A DNA stretch of 64,000 bases. Origin: CAZDKK01 sp964506245 (lineage in GTDB: Bacteria > Eisenbacteria > RBG-16-71-46 > CAIMUX01 > WJJG01). The stretch spans positions 128,341 to 192,340 of the forward strand of contig CAZDKK010000001.1 in the NCBI GenBank assembly GCA_964506245.1. Reading direction: 5' to 3'. Of this stretch, positions 43,244-52,396 are shown in pieces (position 1 is the first letter of the stretch; every line of letters starts with the position of its first letter). The notes under the pieces were generated by a model. That model had not been told where the DNA came from and made no database searches. It saw only the letters and a list, made by a program, of their open reading frames with translations. A program made the position numbers and the translations under genes.

Positions 43244-44302
43244 TCAAGGCGCAAGGGTCCTGGAGACGCGGAAACCGACGACGTCGTAGCTGTCGTGCGG
43301 GTAGATGATGTTGACCCGATACGCGCACCGCAGGTAGTCGCCGCGGTAGCTCCAGACGCCACCGCGAAGAACGCGCATAACTCCAATGGCCGGCCCGACG
43401 GGGTCCGTTGCCGAAGTCGTTCCCAGGCTACACACCCACCTGTCGTTGCACCACTCCCACACGTTCCCCGCCATGTCGGACAAGCCCAACGCCGCCGGAG
43501 CGTCCGGATAGCTCCCCACTGGCGAGGTCCAGCCGACGCAGTAGGGGTTGGGGTTGTAGTTCGCCCGGCTGCAATCCGGAACCTCGTCCCCCCACGGGTA
43601 GATTCGCTCGTCATCGAATTGCGCCGCGTACTCCCATTCCGCATCCGTCGGCAGGCGGTAGCCCTGGGCCCCGTAGGGGTCGCCTCCGTTGCACGCCCAG
43701 TCGCCGCTGTGCTCATACGCCCGCGGCAGGCCCGTCTGAAGGCTCAGCCAGTCGCAATAGCGCGCTGCCCCGTACCAAGTCACTTCCTTCACCGGCTGGT
43801 CCGCGGGGTCATAGCCTTCGGGGTAGGCGCTCTGGGCGCCACTCGACGGCGATTCCCGCAGGTAGAAGCTCCCCGCTCCGTCGAACTGGATCTCGCTCCC
43901 TTCAGCATCCAGATCCAGCAGCTCCTGAGTGCTCGCATCAAGGTTATCCCGCACCGAGGTCGTTGTCACTGTCACGTAGCCATACGTGTAGGCCCACTGA
44001 ACGGCGTCCAGGTACTCCTGGTTCGTCACCTCGTGCTGGCTCAAGTAGAAGTCCCGCGTCAGGGTCACCTGATGCTCCTGGATCCCGCAGTAGGCCACCC
44101 CGTCGCCCATGGTGAAGAGCCCGGCTGGCACTGTGACCATGCCCGGTGGCGGCACGTCGTAGAACGTCACGCTGTCGATCTCCGCCACAGCGTGCTCTTC
44201 CACCACTGCTCCCTTGTGGATCCTCATCCGCCACTCGCCCTGGCTCACGGCCACGCCAAGGGCCAACGCCAGACCCAGCACCAAAACGATGCGCCCTTTC
44301 AT
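43244..44302 (-). CDS. SUMF1 / formylglycine-generating-enzyme-like protein, exported
   Basis: 352 residues with a signal peptide (about 1-22). After a short strand motif (AVAEIDSVTFYDV) the SUMF1 fold is clear: GLFTMGDG, LSQHEVTNQEYLDAV, PVKEVTWYGAARYCDWLS, GYRLPTDAEWEYAAQ, GLSDMAGNVWEWCNDRW, RVLRGGVWSYRGDYLRC, VGFRVSR. The active-site pair of true formylglycine-generating enzymes is not present near the end (one Cys, in LRCAYR), so it is probably a binding or structural relative rather than a sulfatase activator. It follows 44370-44951 by 67 bp on the same strand, probably co-transcribed. Confidence 0.88.
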   Translation of the reverse strand: MKGRIVLVLGLALALGVAVSQGEWRMRIHKGAVVEEHAVAEIDSVTFYDVPPPGMVTVPAGLFTMGDGVAYCGIQEHQVTLTRDFYLSQHEVTNQEYLDAVQWAYTYGYVTVTTTSVRDNLDASTQELLDLDAEGSEIQFDGAGSFYLRESPSSGAQSAYPEGYDPADQPVKEVTWYGAARYCDWLSLQTGLPRAYEHSGDWACNGGDPYGAQGYRLPTDAEWEYAAQFDDERIYPWGDEVPDCSRANYNPNPYCVGWTSPVGSYPDAPAALGLSDMAGNVWEWCNDRWVCSLGTTSATDPVGPAIGVMRVLRGGVWSYRGDYLRCAYRVNIIYPHDSYDVVGFRVSRTLAP

Positions 44303-44369
44303 CGCTCTATCCTCCCTCAGGCTGCCTTGGTCCCGCCTGTTCTACATCGCGTGCTCGTGGCCACCACAC

Positions 44370-44951
44370 TCACGGCAGCAGGATCATCCTTCGGCTCTCT
44401 TCGATCCCGGGCCCGGCCAACTTGTAGAAATACACTCCCCCAGCGACCTTCTGCCCGTCGGCGTCGCATCCATCCCAGGCCACCTCGTGAGGGCCGGCTT
44501 CCTGCACTTCCTTCACGAGCGTCCGGATCAGCCGCCCGTCCACGCTGTAGATCGCCAGCTCTACCCGACCGACCTGTGCAAGCTCGAAGCCGACCTTCGT
44601 GGCGGGCGTGAAGGGATTGGGCCGGTTCTGAAAGAGACGGAAAGCCTTCACGAGATGGGCCGCCTCCTCGGGGTCGGTGACGCCGGAGAAGTCCCAGAGG
44701 AACTCGATCTTCTCGATTGAGGCGAGCGCGTAGCTCTCCGATGCACCAGGTCTCAGGACAAGCAACGAGTCACCCTCGAACAAGACCCGGTCGATCTCGC
44801 CCACGGCGTAGATCGCATCCCTCCCGTCGACTTGCCGGACGGCCACCATGGGCTCGTCGGCCCAGGCCACCGGCGGCAAGATCAGCAAGGCGAGGAGGGC
44901 GGCCAGAATCGAGGTTGGATCCAGCAGGCGGGGAACAGACTCGCGGGGCAT
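44370..44951 (-). CDS. Small exported protein with FlgD/T9SS-type C-terminal domain
   Basis: 193 residues. Signal or anchor helix about 13-31. Residues 35-75 carry a strand motif (YAVGEIDRVLFEGD) that echoes the one in the neighbouring SUMF1-type protein. The remainder (RPNPFTPATKVGFELAQ, LAIYSVDGRLIRTLV, GGVYFYKLAGPG) is the sorting-type Ig-like domain. It has almost no passenger domain, so it may be a decayed or minimal cargo. Confidence 0.75.
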   Translation of the reverse strand: MPRESVPRLLDPTSILAALLALLILPPVAWADEPMVAVRQVDGRDAIYAVGEIDRVLFEGDSLLVLRPGASESYALASIEKIEFLWDFSGVTDPEEAAHLVKAFRLFQNRPNPFTPATKVGFELAQVGRVELAIYSVDGRLIRTLVKEVQEAGPHEVAWDGCDADGQKVAGGVYFYKLAGPGIEESRRMILLP

Positions 44952-45157
44952 GGGTACCCCCTCTGTTTGAAGTCACTTGGGCCCAACGGTCTCGGGCGGG
45001 ATCATAACATAGGCCGGCCAGGCGGGCCATCCCATTCCCCCGCCGCCAGTTGACAGACCAGAGCTCTGCGGCGGCCGCCGGGTGGCTCTGACCGGAACGC
45101 GCGCAGCACCTCGTGTCGCCAAGGTCAGCGGCGCCAGCCATAGATCCACACCTTTAA

Positions 45158-45171
45158 CAGGGTGCTGAAAG
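45158..45171 (-). repeat. Probable IS end (terminal repeat remnant)
   Basis: CAGGGTGCTGAAAG resembles the terminal repeats of several IS5/IS1182-type elements. It lies just beyond the transposase remnant at 45305-45930. No partner was found. Confidence 0.35.
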
Positions 45172-45304
45172 ACGCACCTCAGGGACACTGAAACGAGGGA
45201 GAAGAGGGCTTGCACCGGTCACGATCCACACTGACGCGACCGGCGAACACCTCGCCTGCATCTGTGTGTAGGCCCGTGACCCCGCCCGTTCCGCGAACGC
45301 GGTG

Positions 45305-45930
45305 TTCCGCACCCGAGCCATCCCGTGTCTGTCTCCAGATTCCGGATCCTGATCAAGTTGTAGATTGCCGCCGTCAGCGTGAACACCCACTCCACTAACG
45401 GCAAGCCTCGGTGGCGAGTCTTGCGCGACCCACCCACGGTCTTCATCCAGAAGACAAAGAGGATCTGGTTCCTCACCGTCGGGACGACGAAGAAGTCGAC
45501 CGCGACAATCTCCTTGACGTGGTTCTTGAGGAATGTGCGCCAGGTCTCCGATGGGGGTGTCCCCCAGAGCGGGTTGGCCAAGGACACTCGGCGGATGAGA
45601 TCGCGAGCGTCACGGGTGATCGCCGGTCGTCCGGGCTTTCCGGGCCTGCTCCGCTTCGCCCAGTACTCCCGGAACCTCCGGCGCCTCCAGGCAATAACCG
45701 TCTCTGGCTTGACGAAACCAGAGCCTCGCGCCACTCGGACCATACCCGAGAAAGCCAAGCCCATAGGATCCGGTCCGCGGGCCGCAACTTGGGCCGAACA
45801 CACGTCCGCTGGTAGACCGCGAGTCGATGCCTGAGAGCGAGGAGTGGGGCAGGCTGAGGGACATGCACCGCGACTGTCAAGACGGGTGGGCGTCCGGGTT
45901 CTTGGGAGGCACACGGCCGCTGGCCGGACT
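45305..45930 (-). pseudogene. Mosaic transposase remnant (integrase-type fused to an IS5/IS1182-like tail)
   Basis: Reading leftwards: ALRHRLAVYQRTCVRPKLRP and ADRILWAWLSRVW in one frame; then, after a frameshift, GFVKPETVIAWRRRRFREYW, LIRRVSLANPLWGTP, WRTFLKNHVKEIVAVDFFVV and VRNQILFVF, an integrase-type core ending after the first catalytic Asp. About 30 residues between LWGTP and WRTF are missing. It then continues into RHRGLPLVEWVFTLTAA and YNLIRIRNLE, the tail of an unrelated DDE transposase. Two dead elements have been fused. Confidence 0.65.
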
Positions 45931-46013
45931 GGGCGAGCGGGCCTTGCACCTGCTACGATAGCCACGGCAGGAGGCCGAGCGACGGACCGGCCCCAGCGAG
46001 AGAAGGGACCACC

Positions 46014-47240
46014 ATGCGCATGCTCCCATTGCTCCTGGTCGCAGTCTCGGCGGTCTCGGTCGGCCCCGCCGGCGCGACCGCTCCAGCCGTTTCCCCCACC
46101 GCGTCGCCTCCGGCGGACTCCGCCATGGCGGCCGGGGAGCTGACCTTCAGCCTCGTCCCGCCCCGCGATGCGGTCGCCGCCGGCGCTGCGATCCGGATCG
46201 ACCTCATTGCGCTGAACGCGGGCGAGCGGGAAATCGCCTTCACCCCGCCGGGGGTCCTGACCGCGATTGCCTCGGCCCACGGGCAGTCGCGTACCGTCAG
46301 CCTGCGGGCCGATTCGGTTCGCGCGACGACGCTCGCGCCGGGCACCTTCAGCGCGCAGCCCTATAGGCTGTCACTGCCGACATCCCTGAGCGGGACCGTG
46401 GTCCTGTCGCTGGGACCGGAGCTGGGGGAAGGCTTGCGCGCGGTTGTCCAGGTCGTTCCCGCCGGCGGCGCGCGAGCCTCCGACGAGTACGAGCTCCCGC
46501 CCGTCTCCCTGCCAATCCATCGCGCCTATCGGGGACGTTTCGGGGCGCACGACTCGGTCTACTTCATCTACGGCGGCGAGGCGCCAGGGGCGAAGTTCCA
46601 GGTCAGTCTGAAGTACCGGCTGCTCACTTCCGCCCCGCCGGGCTCGCCGTGGCCGCAGAGTCTGCACTTTGCCTACTCGCAACGGTCGCTCTGGGACATC
46701 ACAGCCGAATCCAGCCCCTTCTACGACACGAGTTACATGCCCGAGCTCTTCTACGAGTCGACCGCCGGGCCCAGGCCCGATGACCCGGGCAAGTTCCATT
46801 GGCTGGGGTACCAGTTCGGCTTCGGGCACGAGTCGAACGGGCGCGAGGGAGAAACCGGCCGCAGCCTCAATCGTCTCCAGGTGCGGTCGGGAGTCCTGTA
46901 CACACTGCCCGCCGAATGGCACATCCTCCTGACCCCGCAGCTCTACAAGTACGTCTTCTCGCTCAGCGACAACCCGCGTATCCAGGACTATCGGGGATAC
47001 GGAAAGCTGCTGCTGGCAATCGGCCGGGCCGAAGGCGTAAGTCTTGTCTACACCGGCCAGATCGGGAAGCACTTCGAGCACCCAACGCACCAGCTCGACC
47101 TGACCGTGCCCGCGCGCATCCCGGTGCTGGATTTCCTGGCGCTCCTCATGGTGCAGTACTTCCGCGGGTACGGTGAGAGCTTGCTCTCGTACGATCAGAG
47201 ATCGGACATGCTGCGCGCCGGCTTCGCGCTCGTGCGCTAG
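46014..47240 (+). CDS. pldA: Outer-membrane phospholipase A with N-terminal extension
   Basis: 408 residues. Signal peptide about 1-22, then a beta-rich domain of about 140 residues absent from E. coli PldA, then the OMPLA barrel. The catalytic residues H272, S274 (GFGHESNG) and N286 (GRSLNR) have exactly the spacing of E. coli H142, S144, N156. YFIYGGEAPGAKFQVSLKYR and FAYSQRSLWDI are family-typical. It hydrolyses phospholipids in the outer leaflet when the membrane is disturbed. AGAAGGGA precedes the ATG. Its stop overlaps the convergent sulfatase-like gene by 4 bp. Confidence 0.92.
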   Translation: MRMLPLLLVAVSAVSVGPAGATAPAVSPTASPPADSAMAAGELTFSLVPPRDAVAAGAAIRIDLIALNAGEREIAFTPPGVLTAIASAHGQSRTVSLRADSVRATTLAPGTFSAQPYRLSLPTSLSGTVVLSLGPELGEGLRAVVQVVPAGGARASDEYELPPVSLPIHRAYRGRFGAHDSVYFIYGGEAPGAKFQVSLKYRLLTSAPPGSPWPQSLHFAYSQRSLWDITAESSPFYDTSYMPELFYESTAGPRPDDPGKFHWLGYQFGFGHESNGREGETGRSLNRLQVRSGVLYTLPAEWHILLTPQLYKYVFSLSDNPRIQDYRGYGKLLLAIGRAEGVSLVYTGQIGKHFEHPTHQLDLTVPARIPVLDFLALLMVQYFRGYGESLLSYDQRSDMLRAGFALVR

Positions 47241-49147
47241 CGAATGTACCCGAGCGACCGCAACCGCTCGCGCTCCGCGGCGGAGATCCCCTCCGAGGAG
47301 CCCACCAGGCCGGGATCGAGATGGCCCGCGTTGCGGGCGTGGAGGGCCTCGAGGCTGTCGAGCAGGGCTCGGGCGGTCGGGGCCTGGAGCGGTGGATTCG
47401 GCCGCTGCTCGCGGGGATCGTCCCTCAGGTCGTAGTACTCCAGCCCGCTCGCTTCGCGATCGTGGATCAGCTTCAGCGAGTCGCTCCGGATCGCCTGCCG
47501 CCAGCCCCAGTCGATGGTCTCGGTCAGCGCGGCGCGTGCCGGGAGGGTCTCGTTGCGCCACAACCCGGCCAGGGAGCGGCCTTGCATCTCCGCGGGGACG
47601 GCCAGTCCGGCCAGCTCGAACAGCGTCGGCGCCAGATCGATCTGCATGACCGTCTGGGACACGCGCCGCCCGCTGCCGGTATCGCCGGGCAGATCGATGA
47701 TCAAGGGCACGCGCACCAGCTCCTCGTAGAGGTGGGCCGAGGAGTGCCAGACCCAACCGTGGTCGACGAACTCCTCGCCGTGGTCCGCCGTGAGGATGAC
47801 CACCGTCCGATCCGCGAGGTCCAGCCTGGCCAGCTCCTCGAGAATCTGCTGGACCTGGCTGTCCGCGAAGAGGATTTCCCCATCGTAGGGATCGATCAGA
47901 TCGGCGACCTCCTCGGGCGACAGGCGGCGCGACCCGACGAAGTTGATGCTGTCGCGGATCTCGCTGTCGGCGATGTCGATGCCGCGGCGGCCGCCGGAGT
48001 ACCGGTCGAACGCCTCCGGCGGCTCGTAGGGCGCGTGGGGCGCCATGTAGTGCAAGTAGAGGAAGAACGCCTCCTTCCGCCGGCGCGCGAGCCACGCGCG
48101 GGCCTGGCGGGTGAGCTGGCGATCGTTCGTGATCCGGTACGTCTCGAAGCCCTGCGCGTATCCTTCCTCCGCGCTCACGATCCCGTTGGCCAGGAAGGCC
48201 GCGGTGCTGTATCCCGCCTCGCGGAAGACCTCGGCCAGCGTGACGAGCCCCCGCGGCAGCGCCGCCCTGACGTCGGGGCTTCCGGGCGGGGCCGGGACCA
48301 TCACCACCCGGCCGTTGCGGATCTCGCGCCGCTCCTCGAGCCCGCTCCCCGTGCGGTGGACGGAGGCATAGAGCGAGGTGAAGAGCGATGCCACCGACGG
48401 CTTGGTCCACGAGGCCTGGGCAATCCCGGCGTCGAAGATCGTCGCGCCGGCGGCCCACCGGTCGACATTGGGCGAGGTCTCACGCCCGTATCCGTAGCAG
48501 CCCAGATGATCCGCGCGCAGCGTGTCGATGAGGAGGATCACTACCGAGGGCCCGCGCGGCGCATCCGGCCGCGAGAGCACCGGCCAGACCAGCCCCGCTG
48601 CGGCGCCCAGACCGGCCACGCCGCACAAGGCCCTGCGGCCGAGGAGCCGGGCCCACCCGCGGTCGCGCAGCACCCCGATCCGCGCCTGCAGGAAGGCGGC
48701 GAACCGCGTGCAGAGCCGGCCGGCCGTTCCCCTCTGGCCCGGCACCAGCGCGAGCAACAGGCCAATCGCCAGCACGACCGAGGTGGCCCCGCCGAGAACG
48801 GCCGCGCGCAGCCACCGGTCGGGCAGCGACCCGCGCAGCGCGACATTGAGCTGCGGCAGCAACGCCGCCGCCAGGATCACGAGGGGACCGCAGATCGCGA
48901 CTGCCGCGACGCCCCGGGGATGGCGCACCAGGCGCATCAACAGGATCACCAGAGGCACGCCCACGATCAGATAGGGCAGGCCCCGGACCACGGCTTCCTG
49001 CACGCTGAGGGCTGCCAGGTGCGTGTAGCCCAGCTCCGGATAGCGTTGAGCGTGCAGCTCGTGCCAGGCGCGGAACGCAGTCCAGATCATCCAGGCCAGG
49101 GCCAGCACCCCGGCCAGCGAGGCAGGCTTGCCTCGAGTGGGGGTCAT
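47237..49147 (-). CDS. Membrane-anchored sulfatase-superfamily hydrolase, Thr in the nucleophile position
   Basis: 636 residues. The first 210 contain about four or five membrane helices. The rest is the sulfatase/alkaline phosphatase superfamily domain: LLIDTLRADHLGCYGYGRET (metal Asp), FFLYLHYMAPHAPYEPP, TADHGEEFVDHG (metal Asp-His). Where sulfatases have C/S-x-P-S-R, this protein has T-K-P-S-V in SWTKPSVASLFTS, so a formylglycine-dependent sulfatase is unlikely. A phospho- or phosphoglycerol-transferase-like activity is possible. The ATG follows the upstream gene's stop by one base (TAG-G-ATG), so translation is coupled to the FG-GAP protein. Confidence 0.85.
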   Translation of the reverse strand: MTPTRGKPASLAGVLALAWMIWTAFRAWHELHAQRYPELGYTHLAALSVQEAVVRGLPYLIVGVPLVILLMRLVRHPRGVAAVAICGPLVILAAALLPQLNVALRGSLPDRWLRAAVLGGATSVVLAIGLLLALVPGQRGTAGRLCTRFAAFLQARIGVLRDRGWARLLGRRALCGVAGLGAAAGLVWPVLSRPDAPRGPSVVILLIDTLRADHLGCYGYGRETSPNVDRWAAGATIFDAGIAQASWTKPSVASLFTSLYASVHRTGSGLEERREIRNGRVVMVPAPPGSPDVRAALPRGLVTLAEVFREAGYSTAAFLANGIVSAEEGYAQGFETYRITNDRQLTRQARAWLARRRKEAFFLYLHYMAPHAPYEPPEAFDRYSGGRRGIDIADSEIRDSINFVGSRRLSPEEVADLIDPYDGEILFADSQVQQILEELARLDLADRTVVILTADHGEEFVDHGWVWHSSAHLYEELVRVPLIIDLPGDTGSGRRVSQTVMQIDLAPTLFELAGLAVPAEMQGRSLAGLWRNETLPARAALTETIDWGWRQAIRSDSLKLIHDREASGLEYYDLRDDPREQRPNPPLQAPTARALLDSLEALHARNAGHLDPGLVGSSEGISAAERERLRSLGYIR

Positions 49148-49148
49148 C

Positions 49149-51395
49149 CTATTCCACCCTCAGCAGTCGCTGCTGCCGAACCACGCCTCCGGCCTCGAGC
49201 TTCAGGAAGTAGATCCCCGGCGCCATCGGCAGGCCCGCGGCGTCGCGGCCATTCCAGGTCACGACATGGTCGCCGGCGCGCTGCGGGCCGCGGGCCAGAA
49301 GCTGGATCCGCCGGCCGGCCACGTCGAAGATCTCCAGCTCAGCGCCCATCGCATCGGGCAGCCGGTAGGTGAGCGTCGTTGTCCCCGATCCCGGGTTCGG
49401 GCGCGGGGGGGCCAGGAGCACCCATGCACCGGCGATCGGACCCTCGCCGACCCCGCTGCCGTGGGTCTCGCGCAGCAAGTGCACCTGATCCGCGGGCAGG
49501 GCCTCGAAGACCTCGATCAGCCCGTCGGGCCACCAGACCCAGACGCTATCGACCACCGCGGCCTCGCCGAGGCCGAAGTGCAGATCGTTGGAGCTCTGCC
49601 CCGCGTCGATCACCCCGCCGGTGTGCACGCGGTACTGGGACGTCCCGGCTGCCGTGATCTTCACCCGCGTGCCGATGGCGTCGCGATTGCAGATCGTACC
49701 CTCGAGGCGGATCTTGATCCAGTGATGATCGTTCCCGTTGTTGTGGTAGACGACGTGGGGACCGTTGTGGAACGGCCAGTTCAGGGCGCCGTTGGTCACG
49801 AACAGGTCGGGGAACCCGTCGTTGTCGTAATCCCCCCAGGCCGCTGCCGACCCCGTGCCGGCCACGATGCACTGCACACCCGCCGCGGCGGCGCACTCGG
49901 TGAAGGTGCCGTTGCCGTTGTTTCGGTAGAGCAGGTTCGGCGCGTGCGTGGCCAGCAGTCCGGAGGTCACCCGATCGTTGACCACGTAAATGTCCAGCCA
50001 CCCATCGTTGTCGAAGTCGGCGGCCACGCAGTTCTTGCCGCTCTGGGCATCCCCGATCCCCGCCTCGGTGCTGACGTTCGTGAAGGTGCCGTTGCCGTTG
50101 TTCCGGTAGAGCCTGTCCGAGAGGTTGGTGGAGGTCAGATCGGTCTCGAGTTGCACAGCCTCGATCGCCTGGAGGCCGCCGCTGGTGGTGACCTCCCCCC
50201 AGAAGCGGTCGTTGTTGGCGAAGTTGGTGCTGGTCCGCAGGTGCCAGGGACCGCCCGCGGCGTCCTGCCAGATGTAGCAGCCGAAGCTGGTCCCGGGGAC
50301 GAACGGCGGCTGGCCGAGGTACTGGCCATCGTTGATGACGAAGTGGTTCCCCGTCGGGTGGATCCCGCTCTGGCCCAGATAGATGTGCTGGTTCTGAGCG
50401 TGCAGCGCATCGATGAGGATCCTGAAATCCAGCGAGGCGCTGGTCGCGGTGATGTCATAGCCGTCCACGCCATCCTCGGGATGCGAGGGCGACATGAAGG
50501 TCTGGAAGTCGAAGGTCGTGGGGGTCAGCGTGTAGCAGTCGCGGTGGCACGGCCAGTAGCCGCGACAGAGGTAGAGATCCTGGTCCCCGTCATTGTCATA
50601 GTCGAACCAGCAGGCGCTCCAGATCGCGTACAGCCACCCCGGCAAGCCCGACCCCGAGCTGATGTCCTGGAAGGTCCCGTCGTGCAGGTTGCGAAAGAGC
50701 TTCACGACCCCGCCGTCACAGTCCGTCAGCAGCACGTCGAGGAAACCGTCGCCATCGAGCTCCGTGATGGCGGGCAAGCGCGAGGTCGGACCCTCGAGTC
50801 CGCCGGCCCCGGGAACGCTCTCGAAGGTGTAATTGCCCTGGTTGAGGAAGACTCGATTGGGCGTCTCGGTGTTGGTCACCAAGAGATCGAGCAGTCCGTT
50901 GCCGTCGATGTCGAACCAGTGCACGAAGCGCCCGCGGCCCTGGGGATCCGTCGTGCCGGCCGCGGGGGAGATATCGGTGAAGTGCGCTCCGTCGAGGTTG
51001 AGGAAGAGCTGGTTGGGGGCGGTCCCGTAACTCCCGGGATCGCCCACGACCACGTAGAGGTCGCGCCGCCCGTCGTTGTCCATGTCCCCCCAGGCGGCGC
51101 CGTGCTGATCGCCGGTCGTGGCGATGCCCGAGCTGAGGATCTCGTCGACGAACGCCAGGGCGCTGTCGTTGCGGAAGAGATTGCCCGGGGAGTAGTGGTT
51201 GTCGACGAAGACGTCCTCGAAGCCGTCGTTGTTGTAGTCGCCCCACGCCGGGCCGTAGGTGTCCGAGGAGACGTTGACCCCCAGGAGGGCATCGGTGCGC
51301 GTGAAGCTCATGGCTTGGGCGCCCGCGGCGCTGATCCCCCCGCCGGCAAACGCCAGGGTCAGGCACAGGGCCGCAAGATGCAGGTTGCGGGGCAT
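49149..51395 (-). CDS. Secreted FG-GAP/VCBS repeat protein with ASPIC/UnbV and sorting-type domain
   Basis: 748 residues, signal peptide about 1-26. Several FG-GAP repeats with Ca-binding-like loops (WGDYNNDGFEDVFVDN, WGDMDNDGRRDLYVV, DIDGNGLLDLLVTN, DFDNDGWLDIYVVN, WGDYDNDGFPDLFVTNG) suggest a beta-propeller. An ASPIC/UnbV domain follows (HWIKIRLEGT, GTRVKITAAG, HFGLGEA, VWWPDG) near 560-640. The last 85 residues are the FlgD/T9SS-type Ig domain (PNPGSGTTTLTYRLP to GIYFLKLEAGG). Extracellular or surface-bound. First gene of a two-gene unit with the sulfatase-like protein; promoter at 51445-51474. Confidence 0.9.
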   Translation of the reverse strand: MPRNLHLAALCLTLAFAGGGISAAGAQAMSFTRTDALLGVNVSSDTYGPAWGDYNNDGFEDVFVDNHYSPGNLFRNDSALAFVDEILSSGIATTGDQHGAAWGDMDNDGRRDLYVVVGDPGSYGTAPNQLFLNLDGAHFTDISPAAGTTDPQGRGRFVHWFDIDGNGLLDLLVTNTETPNRVFLNQGNYTFESVPGAGGLEGPTSRLPAITELDGDGFLDVLLTDCDGGVVKLFRNLHDGTFQDISSGSGLPGWLYAIWSACWFDYDNDGDQDLYLCRGYWPCHRDCYTLTPTTFDFQTFMSPSHPEDGVDGYDITATSASLDFRILIDALHAQNQHIYLGQSGIHPTGNHFVINDGQYLGQPPFVPGTSFGCYIWQDAAGGPWHLRTSTNFANNDRFWGEVTTSGGLQAIEAVQLETDLTSTNLSDRLYRNNGNGTFTNVSTEAGIGDAQSGKNCVAADFDNDGWLDIYVVNDRVTSGLLATHAPNLLYRNNGNGTFTECAAAAGVQCIVAGTGSAAAWGDYDNDGFPDLFVTNGALNWPFHNGPHVVYHNNGNDHHWIKIRLEGTICNRDAIGTRVKITAAGTSQYRVHTGGVIDAGQSSNDLHFGLGEAAVVDSVWVWWPDGLIEVFEALPADQVHLLRETHGSGVGEGPIAGAWVLLAPPRPNPGSGTTTLTYRLPDAMGAELEIFDVAGRRIQLLARGPQRAGDHVVTWNGRDAAGLPMAPGIYFLKLEAGGVVRQQRLLRVE

Positions 51396-51444
51396 GGGCG
51401 CTCCGGGGCTGCTGGCCAGGGTTCCACATGGATGCTTTCAGACA

Positions 51445-51474
51445 ATCATAGCGTAACTGGCTGCGGATTCTCAA
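51445..51474 (-). promoter_or_regulatory. Candidate promoter of the FG-GAP/sulfatase-like unit
   Basis: Minus strand TTGAGA (51474-51469), 18-bp spacer, TATGAT (51450-51445), about 50 bases before the ATG at 51395. Confidence 0.5.
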
Positions 51475-51661
51475 GATGAGCGAGCGGCGGCGGTTCCAAG
51501 CGGCACGCTGGCAAGGCGGTACGTCGCCGCGCCGGACGAGGTCGGCCCGCCCCGCGGACGCGGCGCGGGGCGCACGAGGACGGCGGGGGCGGGGCATGGC
51601 CGCGGCGAGGGCCCTGCCCCCAGGGCTGGCGCGTCCGGTGTCTCCCCGAGCGCCCGAGCTT

Positions 51662-52381
51662 CTACTGGCGTGCCCGATCGCGCTGCAGGTTCTTGAGGAA
51701 CGACTTGTACAGGAAGCTCTTCTTGTCCAGAGCGCACAGCCGCTCGTACATCGGCTTCGTGACCGTGAACGCCACGGTGCTCGGCGGCAGCGCGGATCGC
51801 ATGGCCAAGTCGGTGGAGCCGATGATCGCCTGCGGAATGTCGAGGTTCTCGAACAGGGGCAGGATCTCCATGCACCCCGAGCCGAACGGCGCGACGACCG
51901 CCGGGGGATCAGCCGGCGCATGGTCGTAGTAGGCGCCCAGAACGAGGGCGCTGAGCTGGTCGGGGTTAACGTAGAACGTCACGGTCTTGACGAAGTCGTA
52001 CGGCCCTTCCCGCAACGGCCCGATGAAGAGCTGGCCATGCTCGGGGGCATAGGGGCGGTGATGATCGAGCCACTGGTTCATCAGGTCGTGTGAGGCCCTG
52101 AGCCCCTCGGTGTCGACCAAGAACTTGACGAACTCGTCGCGGCTGCGGCCCTCCTTGCCGAAGAGCCAGTAGGCCGCCCCCCCGCAGCCGGGGTTGTCGG
52201 CCGTGATCCGCAGGGTACGGCCGGCGAGCCACTCTCCGTAGTAGGCGAAGATGCACGCGTGGCGGCCGGTCTGCGGCGTGAAGAGCGGCTCGAACGCCGC
52301 GGCGTCGGGTGCGTCGTAGAGCGCGATCAGCGGCGTCTTGAGATCGATGCGGCTCGTCAGATCAGCGGCAGATGGCATCAT
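51662..52381 (-). CDS. DUF169-like protein
   Basis: 239 residues. GGGAGGAAA precedes two adjacent ATGs. Features: an N-terminal helical part, CIFAYYGEWLAG, the GCGGAAYWLFGKE segment and PFGSGCMEILPL. The spacing of cysteines and glycines recalls DUF169 proteins found in archaea and anaerobic bacteria, whose function is unknown. No signal peptide or membrane helix. It lies 15 bp downstream of the epimerase gene on the same strand and is probably co-transcribed. Confidence 0.65.
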   Translation of the reverse strand: MMPSAADLTSRIDLKTPLIALYDAPDAAAFEPLFTPQTGRHACIFAYYGEWLAGRTLRITADNPGCGGAAYWLFGKEGRSRDEFVKFLVDTEGLRASHDLMNQWLDHHRPYAPEHGQLFIGPLREGPYDFVKTVTFYVNPDQLSALVLGAYYDHAPADPPAVVAPFGSGCMEILPLFENLDIPQAIIGSTDLAMRSALPPSTVAFTVTKPMYERLCALDKKSFLYKSFLKNLQRDRARQ

Positions 52382-52396
52382 GTCGGTTTCCTCCCT

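Noticed and set aside
43244..49147. SUMF1-type protein and sulfatase-like protein as an FGE-sulfatase system
   Set aside because: The SUMF1-type protein lacks the paired cysteines and the hydrolase has Thr instead of Cys/Ser at the nucleophile. They are also 3 kb apart in separate units.
49890..50110. Near-identical short repeats (GTTGCCGTTGTT plus CGGTAGAG at about 180-base spacing), considered as a CRISPR or tandem repeat
   Set aside because: They are codons for the repeated LYRNNGNGTF segment of the FG-GAP protein; the spacing and variation are those of protein repeats.
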